From: a virus
Strand: one strand, 5' to 3'
Virus record (IMG/VR): IMGVR_UViG_3300033233_000147
Location: 1 to 26,614 of that record
DNA: 26,614 nt
The notes under the pieces are model-generated. The model saw only the letters and a list, made by a program, of their open reading frames with translations, searched no databases and had not been told where the DNA came from. How positions within the stretch are numbered: position 1 is the stretch's first letter; each line of letters opens with the position of its first letter. A program made the position numbers and the translations under genes. This document shows positions 1-7,327 of the stretch, one piece after another.

Positions 1-167
1 TACTTCTGGTCTTTACAGGCCACGACGATGATGCCGGCGGCTGATCCGCCTTCGTTGGTTTCTACGGTATCCAGCAGTTTGCGTAGGGTCTTCTGGATCT
101 CCTTGCAGTCTGGGCAGGTTTTGACCTCGGCGCAGTTGGCGCAGGTACCCATATCAAATGTCCACAT
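1..167 (-). CDS. Small Cys-rich protein, C-terminus outside the window
   Basis: An ATG at 167 follows a good ribosome binding site (GGAGA, six bases upstream). The frame stays open to the edge of the window, giving 55 codons. The visible protein has four cysteines as two CxxC pairs near residues 9 to 21 (CANC and CPDC), a pattern typical of a small zinc-binding knuckle. It then has a charged stretch and a hydrophobic IIVVAC segment. It lies 26 bases after the stop of the large tail protein, in the same direction, so it is probably the next gene of the tail operon. I do not recognise a named family. The cysteines could bind zinc or form disulfides; the sequence alone does not decide this. Confidence 0.6.
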   Translation of the reverse strand, partial: MWTFDMGTCANCAEVKTCPDCKEIQKTLRKLLDTVETNEGGSAAGIIVVACKDQK

Positions 168-193
168 ATTAATTCTCCTTTCTTTTAATCTTA

Positions 194-2617
194 CTAATAC
201 CATTCCAGGGCGCGGATCTCGGCCCGGCCCTGGTCTGTTTTGCGGAATGATTCGATAGAAAACTTTTTGGCGTCGTACAGCAGATTACCTATGTCGAAGG
301 TATTGCCGGTCACCAGGTCGAAGTGCTCCCAAAATACGGGGAAGACCACGATCAGGCGCGGAACCTTGCGCTGAAGCTTAATATGCGCGAGCACGTTATC
401 TGCCATGGCCTGCAGCCGTATGCATTCAAACTGCAGTTCAAGGGGATAGGTGCCGTACTTGGTTATCGAGGCGCTGTCGGCCGTTGCGCTGGTCAGCAGC
501 CATTCCGACTCGCTACCGAGTCGAGAGTATGACCTTTTGACTTTAGCGGTCAGATCGTTGGCGATATCGACCACCGGCGTCCGGTTGAATATAAACTTTC
601 CAAGTGGCTGAGCGATCTCTTCTTTCGTGATGGTCTTGAGTGCGGCCGGCGCGGTATCGGGGATGTAGTCCAGATACCATTTACCGGCAATGTACCTGAG
701 GGTCGAGCGGCATTCAAAGGCCATAAGCTTTAACCTTTCCCCCGGGCTGATCTTGTCGCCGATCCGGAAGCCGAACTTATACCCTCCGCTGACGGCGGCC
801 GCGTAGGCGGTACCTGCAGCGCTGAATGACGTGGCGTCAATCTCGCCGGTGGCAAAGTCCATCTCCCGGACCAGAAAGTGCTTGATCACCCAGTCCGGGC
901 GCTCGACCAGGTTGCCGCTGCCGCCATAGTTACCGTCGGGGTCCTGGTACCCGTCGACCACGGCATGGAAGCGATCGACCATGAAGGTGCCGACAACCCC
1001 GCCGGTAATTGCTACGGTACCGGACTTGCTGGCCGCTCCGGACTTTGCTGCTGATCCGGACTTTGAGGCTGTCCCCGTTTTGCTGGCAGAACCTGTTTTT
1101 GAGGCGCTTCCGGTTTTCGATGCGGATCCGGCTTTGCTTAATGATATAGGTCTAGTGCATTTCAGTACTGCGTCCTCGATGGTAAATTCGAAATACGAGG
1201 CATTAATTCCTGCTCCGGTCACTTGAGCAAAGAAAGGAGGGTTCCAGTACGTCTGAGACTTACGGAATGGGCTGGTAACCAGAGGCGTGATTTTGCCGGT
1301 TGTGTCGGCGGTAGCCACAGTCACGCCATCAATAATAAAGGACAATGTTCCGGTAGATGGACCCTGTGTGCATGAGATTAGAAACTTGTATTCAGTTTCA
1401 ATGTCACTCAGCGTCCCCGACGGTGCGGCAGGAAAAGATAAATACTGCTCAAAATCGTAAGCATTTGTCGGTGACCTCCTGTACATTGTACACGGGGTAG
1501 ATGTGGACAGCTTTTCTATCAGCTCGTTCGCCGCGGTTGAATAGCTAATGGTGTCGGAAACTCCAATGCCGTCACTGACGGCAATGCCATCATTTACCCC
1601 GATGCCGTCCGTCACGCCGATGGTGTCAGATACTCCTATCGTGTCGTTTACCGCAATTGTGTCTGTTACGCCGATGGTATTGCTCACGGGTGCCACGCTG
1701 ATGCTGGCGGTGGCACGCAGGAGGTGTTTGCCGCCGGTGTAGACTGCGGACACGCCGCTGGTGACGCGCAGGAGCTCGCCCTGGATCTCGGCATATATGT
1801 CGCCGACGGCCTTCAGTTCATGTGCGGCCAGCAGGCTGTCGTAGTTAGTCTGCTTCTGCCATACGGTTGCTCCGGATGCATGGGCGGTTGCCACTGTTCC
1901 GCTTGCGCCTCTGGTCACGCCGCTGAGGACTCCGGAAGTTATGCTGGTAAAGCTGATCTGTTCGTCGTCAAGATATATAGTCCCGCTCGCGGGAAAGCGG
2001 GTATATAGGCTCAGTTCTATGCCTGTGGTCTGGCTGTTGTTGATAGCGCCTTTCAGCGTCGTGCGCGCGCCCCAGTCTACGCGATGCGCAGGGACCAGCA
2101 CCCCAGATCCGTAGATGATCGGTTCGACCTTACCGACGTCCTCAAATGCATTGGGGTAAGCCGTTGTGTCAATAACAGGCTGTTTCCAAGCCCGCTCCAG
2201 TGCAGCAAGCCTTGATGACATCCTGCAGACAAACGAGGCCAGATCAATATTTTCCGGCTGGTCGAGGTTCCCGACGATGACAGTCACCGGGGTCCCCGTC
2301 GGGTTATATATTTGCTTTATAGTTGTTACAGCTCCCTCAAAAGGGTAGATCTCACCCATCTCTATCAAGAATGTTTTATCCTGAATCGGTTGATTCTTGA
2401 ATGTTATCGATATATCAGAGTTCAGGAATGTAGAGTCGATGCGTTTTACTTCGTCAGAGATCCCACTGACGGACTCGATGTAATCCTCATACACCTGAGA
2501 ACCGACCATAATATTCCTGTCGGACAAATAAAGAATCGGTCCGCTGTTTTTAAGGGCAATCTCAAAAAGATATATTGGGTCAAGGCGGCTTGAATCCAAC
2601 TCGCTGGTAAGTGTCAC
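194..2617 (-). CDS. Large tail protein, probable baseplate hub or tail-tip component
   Basis: This 807-residue protein follows the tape measure and a distal-tail-like gene, the usual place for the tail hub or tip protein of siphoviruses. The N-terminal part (MTLTSELDSS onward, with YLFEIAL and YLSDRN) and the C-terminal part (about residues 570 to 807, rich in short beta-strand patterns) look like phage tail-tip proteins. The middle holds two low-complexity arrays, seven units of (T/G)I(G/A)V(T/N/S)D and seven units of SK(T/S)G(S/T)A-type, separated by a globular stretch. The start is a GTG at 2617 overlapping the previous stop by four bases (GTGA), indicating translational coupling. Family assignment rests on position and general character, not on a motif I can name. 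Confidence 0.65.
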   Translation of the reverse strand: MTLTSELDSSRLDPIYLFEIALKNSGPILYLSDRNIMVGSQVYEDYIESVSGISDEVKRIDSTFLNSDISITFKNQPIQDKTFLIEMGEIYPFEGAVTTIKQIYNPTGTPVTVIVGNLDQPENIDLASFVCRMSSRLAALERAWKQPVIDTTAYPNAFEDVGKVEPIIYGSGVLVPAHRVDWGARTTLKGAINNSQTTGIELSLYTRFPASGTIYLDDEQISFTSITSGVLSGVTRGASGTVATAHASGATVWQKQTNYDSLLAAHELKAVGDIYAEIQGELLRVTSGVSAVYTGGKHLLRATASISVAPVSNTIGVTDTIAVNDTIGVSDTIGVTDGIGVNDGIAVSDGIGVSDTISYSTAANELIEKLSTSTPCTMYRRSPTNAYDFEQYLSFPAAPSGTLSDIETEYKFLISCTQGPSTGTLSFIIDGVTVATADTTGKITPLVTSPFRKSQTYWNPPFFAQVTGAGINASYFEFTIEDAVLKCTRPISLSKAGSASKTGSASKTGSASKTGTASKSGSAAKSGAASKSGTVAITGGVVGTFMVDRFHAVVDGYQDPDGNYGGSGNLVERPDWVIKHFLVREMDFATGEIDATSFSAAGTAYAAAVSGGYKFGFRIGDKISPGERLKLMAFECRSTLRYIAGKWYLDYIPDTAPAALKTITKEEIAQPLGKFIFNRTPVVDIANDLTAKVKRSYSRLGSESEWLLTSATADSASITKYGTYPLELQFECIRLQAMADNVLAHIKLQRKVPRLIVVFPVFWEHFDLVTGNTFDIGNLLYDAKKFSIESFRKTDQGRAEIRALEWY
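1013..1138 (-). repeat. Seven in-frame 18-base units encoding SKTGSA-like hexapeptides
   Basis: Reading on the minus strand from 1138, seven consecutive 18-base units encode SKAGSA, SKTGSA, SKTGSA, SKTGTA, SKSGSA, AKSGAA and SKSGTV. The units keep frame exactly and differ mostly at third positions. This suggests duplication followed by selection on the peptide. The product would be a flexible, basic Ser/Gly/Ala linker inside the large tail protein. Confidence 0.85.
1553..1678 (-). repeat. Seven in-frame 18-base units encoding TIGVTD-like hexapeptides
   Basis: From 1678 on the minus strand, seven 18-base units encode TIGVTD, TIAVND, TIGVSD, TIGVTD, GIGVND, GIAVSD and GIGVSD. The period is six residues with a conserved I-x-V core and an Asp at each sixth place. 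That fits a stacked beta-strand or solenoid-like element. The array has the same unit length and copy number as the second array in the same gene, but an unrelated sequence. Confidence 0.85.
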
Positions 2618-3354
2618 GCTATAACCTCGACAAAGTCGAAGTCGAACGAATACGTTTGATACGAGATCTCCTTGAGTGCGATTGGCTTACGGAGTTCACC
2701 GAAAATCAGGATCCCGTTATGGTCATGCAACCAGAACGGATTAGCTCCTGCCCATGCTGCATTCAGCGCCTCAATATTGGTCTTCTGCGCCTCTCCGCAT
2801 CGCGGCATTTGGTAGGACCGCTGCCGTTTTAAGGCACCATGGGTAAGATACCGAGCCTGACCGCCCGAAGACTGCAGCCGCTCAACATTAAAGATCGGGT
2901 TCAGCTCCCCGGTCGGGCGAGGAGGGTTCTTTTCCCAGGTGTACGTGCTGGTTAGAAAAAGCTCGTGGAAAGAGGGGATAACTCCCGGGGAGGTGATAAT
3001 AAACTTCCAGTACTGTTTTGTCAGGCTAACCCACGATTTATCTATATCACCGGTAGCGCAGATCCACTGAGCCGTAGCGGCCGTATATGTTACGTCATCG
3101 TCAGACCATTTAATGTCCAGAACCATGCCGCTGAGGTTGTGTCCCGCCGGTATAATCAGCCGGTCGACGGGAAGGACCGTCGCGCCCTGGGCGATCCTTA
3201 CCGTGAGGGTTACAGCCGCAACTGCCTTGAACATGCGACCGATGTTACGATCATACAGCCGCCAAAGCGGATAATTAGCATCCGCAGCCCCGGTGGCGAG
3301 CGTGACAGTTGCAGTTTCAAGGATGTTTTGATAACAGCATTTCATCAGGCTCAT
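2614..3354 (-). CDS. Distal-tail-like protein (tail tip adaptor)
   Basis: This 246-residue protein sits between the tape measure and the large hub-like protein, where siphoviruses carry the distal tail protein. It is rich in aromatic and beta-strand-forming residues (KQYWKFIITSPG, TYSFDFDFVEVIA). A Pro/Gly-rich turn (EKNPPRPTGELNP) divides an N-terminal beta-sandwich-like half from a C-terminal half. The ATG at 3354 overlaps the tape-measure stop as ATGA; a second in-frame ATG at 3345 is also possible. No catalytic motif is seen. The call is from position and composition only. Confidence 0.5.
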   Translation of the reverse strand: MSLMKCCYQNILETATVTLATGAADANYPLWRLYDRNIGRMFKAVAAVTLTVRIAQGATVLPVDRLIIPAGHNLSGMVLDIKWSDDDVTYTAATAQWICATGDIDKSWVSLTKQYWKFIITSPGVIPSFHELFLTSTYTWEKNPPRPTGELNPIFNVERLQSSGGQARYLTHGALKRQRSYQMPRCGEAQKTNIEALNAAWAGANPFWLHDHNGILIFGELRKPIALKEISYQTYSFDFDFVEVIA

Positions 3355-6300
3355 GCGGGCACCAGCTTTTTCTGAAGCGCCGAAAGGATCGGCGAGCGGC
3401 CAAAGGCGATATCGTCGGCAATCTGCTGCTGGATATCCCTACCCATGCCCTTGCCGTCTGCGCTATTGGTGGTGACATTGATCGGCCCGGTTATACTGAC
3501 AGACGGCCCGCCTCCGGCTCCCTGCTTCTGAAAATCGTTATACATATTGACCATCTGGCCCCAGAGGTTATTGCCCAGATCTTCGTACTGATACTGCTGT
3601 TTAACCCCTTCGTAGGATAGTCCGTTTAGGGACCCGAATTTATAGCTTTTTAATTCAGCTGCTCCACCAGCATACCGCTGCCAGTCGTTGGCCAACTGGC
3701 CGAACTTTACTGTATAGTCGCTGCCGGTCGGAAGCGATGTCATCATCTGCTTGATCTTGTTCATTCCCTCGGTAAAGGGGACGATAGGTGAGGCCTTAGT
3801 GAAATACTCTACCACGACCGACTTGTATGTCACCGGGGGGATCGCTTTGAGTTCACTGACCACATTTCTGATATTCTGTGTCGCCTTGCTAGTATCGATC
3901 ATCAGGATCCGCTGTTTTGCGAGTTCGTTGTCGAGATTGACGATCTGCCCCTGGTACATCTCGATCATCTCTTTCGCCTTGGACATAGCCGTTTCAAGGG
4001 CTTGTTTCCATGCTCCGATCTGATCTATTTCGGCCTTGCGTTTACTCTGCACTTGGTCAAAGGCAGAGCCTATTTCTCCTTGCGCCTTCGCTATATCTTC
4101 CATCGCTTTGCGCACTGCAGTCTCTTTATCAATAATCACTTTGTCACCGTCCATCACCGCATCAGAAACAGCTGAACGCTTAACCATCCAGTCGTTGAGA
4201 GCCTTAATCTTAGCCTCTCCATCAAGAGTCAGTGCGATCTGGTACTGTTGCTCTAGAATTTTGAGTTTATCGTAATATTTCTCCTCCTCGCCCATGAGCT
4301 TTTGCCGCAGACCGTTTTGAAGGTCGGCATAGGTATTCCACTGTTCGGCGCGCTTCACCTCAAGATCCGCCAGTTCCTTGGTTTTTGTCTTCATGTTTTC
4401 AGTGGCCGTATTGTGCGCTGTCTGCAGTATTGAATAATATTGCTGCCATGCAGCAAGCCGGGCGTTAGCCAAGCCTGCTTCTACTTTAAAAGCCTCCATC
4501 TGCGCTGCTGCAACTGCCTTCGGATCATTGCCAAGCCCCTTAGCGGCCTCAGCCAGCACCCTCTGCATCTCCTTTTGCTTCGCGAATACGGAATCGATCA
4601 CCCCGAGATATCCCTCGAGACCTGTCTTCATGACGCCTATGTTTTTGACATTATCGTCTATCCACTTTGAGTAGGCTGTGTCCCGCACCGATGCGAGATA
4701 AGATTGCATCGCGTTTTTCATGTCATCAATGTTCTTTACGTTTTCCTTCATGCCCGCTGCAAACTGCTCACCGCCGATCTTTAGCTGCTGTTTGCCGATA
4801 TCGTTGATGACTGATTCCATTTCCTTCAGAACCTTAATGCTTTCCTCAACGGCTTTTTTGCTTTCTTCCTGGGCATTAATAATGGTTCTGGTGTTTTTCA
4901 CCCACTTGCCGGTTGCCTCATCATATACCACCGACCCAGCCTTAACCGCCTCGTTAAAGAGTTTCATGGCCAAGGGGCCTTCAAACCCCAGTTCTTTGAG
5001 TTTCGTGTTATATTTTTCAGCCCGGGAGTTGAGATATTCCTGCTGAACAGCGTTATCCTTCAGCAGCTTATTTACGCCATTCATTCCCGACAGGTCCCAA
5101 CCAGACAGTCTATACACCACTTTATCCAGCCACTTGAATAACTCATAAGCCGCAAGCCCGGCTGCCACAGCCACTACGACAAACCCAGCCGGGCCCAGTG
5201 CCGCCACCGACATGCTACCCACGTTGGCAAGTATCCCGGGGAGTGCGGACAAGCTGCTGCCCAGCCCGGTGATTCCCGCGATCGCTGAGGCGAAAGACAT
5301 ATTTTTCAGAGTGTTAAACCCTGCAATAAGGGTTGGGAACATATACCCCGTCGTGCTGACTGCAGTGATTCCGTTAAGGGCGGAGGTTATAGCTAAAATG
5401 GTTGCCGGAGCCTGTATAAACGCAGTTGCCCCCAGCAATATTATCAGCTTATCGAAATGCTCTGCGAATAACTTTATGGCAGTTATACCCAGGGTGACAC
5501 CCGAGGCTATTCCAGCCGCCCACTCCTTTACCTGAGCGCGTCCGACAGCCGTCTCCATTTCTTTGAGCATGCCCTTTAGGCTGTTTGTCAGTTCAACAAC
5601 AATCACCGACAGCGCAGGTGTAAACATCTCCCCGAACTTTGCCTTTAAATCCTCCAGTGGACGGGCCATAGACGTAAGTTGCTTGCCGACTGTGCCCATA
5701 GACGCCTCGTATGTGCCTGCGATGGTCTTGCCGGCCTCCATAACAACATTTGTCCTGGCCTGAGTTTTCTCTTGCTCAGACAGATCAGCAGTGTTCTTAT
5801 TCAACTGTTTTGCGAGGGAAGCATAAGAGGCCTCGAAGTTCACGTTTATGCCCATGGTTCTTAGCACTTCGATCTGGCCGCTCTGGATGCCATAGATCAG
5901 CCGTTGCATTGCCTCTGAGGAGTTGATGTTAGCAATAACAGCGGCATCCTGTGATATACGGGCAAGCTTTGTAGCCTGGGACATATCCATATGGGCCTGC
6001 ATCATCTTGACCACGGCATCCTTTGACTGTAACGAGGTGATACCCATTTCTTTAATACTGGCCGCAAGATTATCGGTTTGTGTGGCTGATAGGTCAGCAG
6101 TTTTACCTACGGTATGCATTACTACGCTCATAGACTCTGATCTCGCCGCCAGCAGCGTTGATTCTGATATAAACGCAGTAACTTCACTCTTGAGTTTCCC
6201 AATGGCGCTGATGGCATATTCCACCGCCCGGGCACCCAACATGCCTTCAAAGAATGCGACAGCCTGTGATTTAGCCGAGCCACATGCGCTGCCAAAGGAA

Positions 6301-6401
6301 GACACCTCGGCAGCGGCACTTTTCGAATTTTCAGCAACCGCGCGAAAAACTTGCGTTGCACCCGCGTCCTCACCTATGGCTGTGATCTTTACTTCTGCCA
6401 T
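3351..6401 (-). CDS. Tape measure protein
   Basis: This is the longest gene of the window, about 1016 residues from the ATG at 6401. It lies directly after the tail assembly chaperone genes. It is mainly helical, with long Ala/Lys/Glu/Gln-rich coiled-coil stretches in its second half and a central hydrophobic region (LAALPGILANVGS, ALGPAGFVVVAVAAG) resembling tape-measure membrane-inserting segments. The N-terminus MAEVKITAIGEDAGATQ is typical of tape measure proteins. That is why I prefer 6401 over the upstream in-frame ATG at 6479, whose extension looks random and has a weak ribosome site. Length in this family sets tail length; at roughly 1.5 Å per residue it would suggest a tail near 150 nm, which is an inference. 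Confidence 0.88.
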   Translation of the reverse strand: MAEVKITAIGEDAGATQVFRAVAENSKSAAAEVSSFGSACGSAKSQAVAFFEGMLGARAVEYAISAIGKLKSEVTAFISESTLLAARSESMSVVMHTVGKTADLSATQTDNLAASIKEMGITSLQSKDAVVKMMQAHMDMSQATKLARISQDAAVIANINSSEAMQRLIYGIQSGQIEVLRTMGINVNFEASYASLAKQLNKNTADLSEQEKTQARTNVVMEAGKTIAGTYEASMGTVGKQLTSMARPLEDLKAKFGEMFTPALSVIVVELTNSLKGMLKEMETAVGRAQVKEWAAGIASGVTLGITAIKLFAEHFDKLIILLGATAFIQAPATILAITSALNGITAVSTTGYMFPTLIAGFNTLKNMSFASAIAGITGLGSSLSALPGILANVGSMSVAALGPAGFVVVAVAAGLAAYELFKWLDKVVYRLSGWDLSGMNGVNKLLKDNAVQQEYLNSRAEKYNTKLKELGFEGPLAMKLFNEAVKAGSVVYDEATGKWVKNTRTIINAQEESKKAVEESIKVLKEMESVINDIGKQQLKIGGEQFAAGMKENVKNIDDMKNAMQSYLASVRDTAYSKWIDDNVKNIGVMKTGLEGYLGVIDSVFAKQKEMQRVLAEAAKGLGNDPKAVAAAQMEAFKVEAGLANARLAAWQQYYSILQTAHNTATENMKTKTKELADLEVKRAEQWNTYADLQNGLRQKLMGEEEKYYDKLKILEQQYQIALTLDGEAKIKALNDWMVKRSAVSDAVMDGDKVIIDKETAVRKAMEDIAKAQGEIGSAFDQVQSKRKAEIDQIGAWKQALETAMSKAKEMIEMYQGQIVNLDNELAKQRILMIDTSKATQNIRNVVSELKAIPPVTYKSVVVEYFTKASPIVPFTEGMNKIKQMMTSLPTGSDYTVKFGQLANDWQRYAGGAAELKSYKFGSLNGLSYEGVKQQYQYEDLGNNLWGQMVNMYNDFQKQGAGGGPSVSITGPINVTTNSADGKGMGRDIQQQIADDIAFGRSPILSALQKKLVPA

Positions 6402-6508
6402 GGCCTGATATATACTCTGACTATGGGTGCCATCCTGAAATTGGGCGTGTGTATTGTTGGAATATATGTTGCCTTGCATATTCTTGCACTTGGGTTCGTT
6501 GTTGTCAT
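6389..6508 (-). CDS. Possible 39-residue leader ORF overlapping the tape measure start
   Basis: An ATG at 6508 follows GGGAGG at a ten-base spacing and opens a 39-codon frame that stops at 6389, just inside the tape measure gene. The product is basic (MTTTNPSARICK...) with no recognisable domain. Because the tape measure ATG at 6401 has no good ribosome site of its own, this small ORF could deliver ribosomes to it by translational coupling. It may equally be chance. Its amino-acid sequence gives no independent support. Confidence 0.3.
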   Translation of the reverse strand: MTTTNPSARICKATYIPTIHTPNFRMAPIVRVYIRPWQK

Positions 6509-6527
6509 GGCTGCAATACCTCCCGGG

Positions 6528-6806
6528 TCAGTTGTCATTGCTATCGGCTCCCTGATTCTGTTCTTTTGCCTGCGCCAGTTCCTCTTTTATCACCGCCAGC
6601 ATCTCTAAGTCCTCCGTTGTTGCTTCATACATCCTCAGCACCGTTGATGCATCAACCAGACCGTTCAGGCTGCCGATCCGCGCGTGTATCTCGATAATCC
6701 GCTGGCCTGTTTCATCGAGGGGCGGAATGAGGCACCCCTTGTCTGTTTCGCAGTCCGGGGTGACCTCATCAATCCTCCTGGCCTCATCGCAGGCCTCGCA
6801 CGTCAC
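6528..6806 (-). CDS. Tail assembly chaperone, downstream (frameshift) part
   Basis: This frame encodes an acidic, helical 92-residue segment with a CxxC near its start (CEAC) and further Cys residues. It lies between the first tail chaperone and the tape measure, as the T domain does in lambda. If translated alone it would begin at a GTG at 6806 with little ribosome-site support. The same frame is open upstream through 6845, where it joins the preceding gene at an A AAA AAC heptamer. I therefore think it is mainly made as the C-terminal part of a -1 frameshift fusion of about 228 residues. The known role of such proteins is to hold the tape measure during tail assembly. Confidence 0.7.
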   Translation of the reverse strand: MTCEACDEARRIDEVTPDCETDKGCLIPPLDETGQRIIEIHARIGSLNGLVDASTVLRMYEATTEDLEMLAVIKEELAQAKEQNQGADSNDN

Positions 6807-6817
6807 ACCAGGGTACT

Positions 6818-7213
6818 CTAATTTTGCCCTGATGTGACTACGGAGTTTTTTATTGTTGCAGCCTTTTCAGACCTTACCAGCTCGTCGAAATCACTACAGA
6901 TATCGTTGATAAAGCGGCCGAAAGCTGACCACTTGGTCATAACAAAGTCAATGTTATCGGGAGTGCAGGGGAAAGGCTCTCCGTTCATTGTGAAGCCCTC
7001 CCAGTCGCGGACGCACGCCCGGCCCAACAGGATATCGGCCTTGACGTCGTCTATCTCCTCAACCTTCTGGTGATTTCTGTAGCCAACACTTGTCGCCTTT
7101 TTCCCGATTTTCTTCAGCTCCTCACGAGACACATATCTGATGAGGACCTGGCCATCCTCGCCGAACGGTACCCATGCCTCGAAACTGTCTTTCTGTAATC
7201 CCTGTAATTCCAT
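6818..7213 (-). CDS. Tail assembly chaperone, upstream part (lambda G-like)
   Basis: This 131-residue protein is encoded between the tail tube gene and the tape measure. The ATG at 7213 follows AAAGGAG at a good spacing; the longer open frame upstream crosses a structured leader and is not likely translated. The sequence begins MELQGLQKDSFEAWVPFGED, a typical start for tail chaperones. It contains a helical Lys/Glu-rich core and ends SVVTSGQN. Eight codons before its stop the frame contains A AAA AAC in correct phase for a -1 shift into the next gene. I am sure of the gene and fairly sure of the chaperone role, which rests on position and on the frameshift architecture shared with lambda G/GT. 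Confidence 0.78.
   Translation of the reverse strand: MELQGLQKDSFEAWVPFGEDGQVLIRYVSREELKKIGKKATSVGYRNHQKVEEIDDVKADILLGRACVRDWEGFTMNGEPFPCTPDNIDFVMTKWSAFGRFINDICSDFDELVRSEKAATIKNSVVTSGQN
6845..6851 (-). promoter_or_regulatory. Probable -1 ribosomal frameshift site A AAA AAC
   Basis: In the zero frame of the upstream chaperone the codons read ATA AAA AAC. A one-base slip backward places the ribosome on CTC CGT AGT and onward without a stop into the downstream chaperone frame. The result would be 123 zero-frame residues plus 105 shifted residues. The heptamer matches the X XXY YYZ rule. Confidence 0.75.
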
Positions 7214-7220
7214 GTACTGT

Positions 7221-7284
7221 CTCCTTTCTTGTATGCCGGAGGCCCCTGACAAGAAAGGAGTTTCTTGAGCCAGGGGCACGGCAT
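7221..7284 (-). promoter_or_regulatory. Mutually exclusive RNA folds controlling the chaperone ribosome site
   Basis: Two folds compete in the minus-strand transcript. Fold one is a stem of three stacked parts: 7233-7238 with 7279-7284, 7242-7248 with 7271-7277, and 7250-7256 with 7261-7267. It leaves the ribosome binding site of the chaperone gene free. Fold two pairs 7249-7260 with 7221-7232, a perfect 12-base inverted repeat that contains the AAAGGAG ribosome site itself. Switching between them would set how much chaperone is made relative to the abundant tail tube protein. The complementarity is visible; the regulatory role is inferred. Confidence 0.55.
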
Positions 7285-7302
7285 GCTCTGTTAATATTCA
7301 GC

Positions 7303-7322
7303 AGGGCGCTTGAGTGCGCCCT
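7303..7322 (-). terminator. Short GC-rich hairpin after the tail tube gene
   Basis: GGGCGC at 7304-7309 pairs with GCGCCC at 7316-7321, with one extra A-T pair outside, six bases after the tail tube stop codon. No T-run follows in the transcript direction. It is more likely to protect the 3' end of a processed tail tube message or partly stop transcription than to be a full terminator. Confidence 0.4.
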
Positions 7323-7327
7323 TACAG

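Noticed and set aside
1013-1678. CRISPR-like or tandem repeat arrays
   Set aside because: The 18-base units are in frame, contiguous without spacers and vary at third positions, so they are coding repeats.
6402-6479. Longer tape measure start at 6479
   Set aside because: The added 26 residues are polar and unlike tape measure N-termini, and the ribosome site is weak; MAEVKITAIGEDA at 6401 is the natural start.
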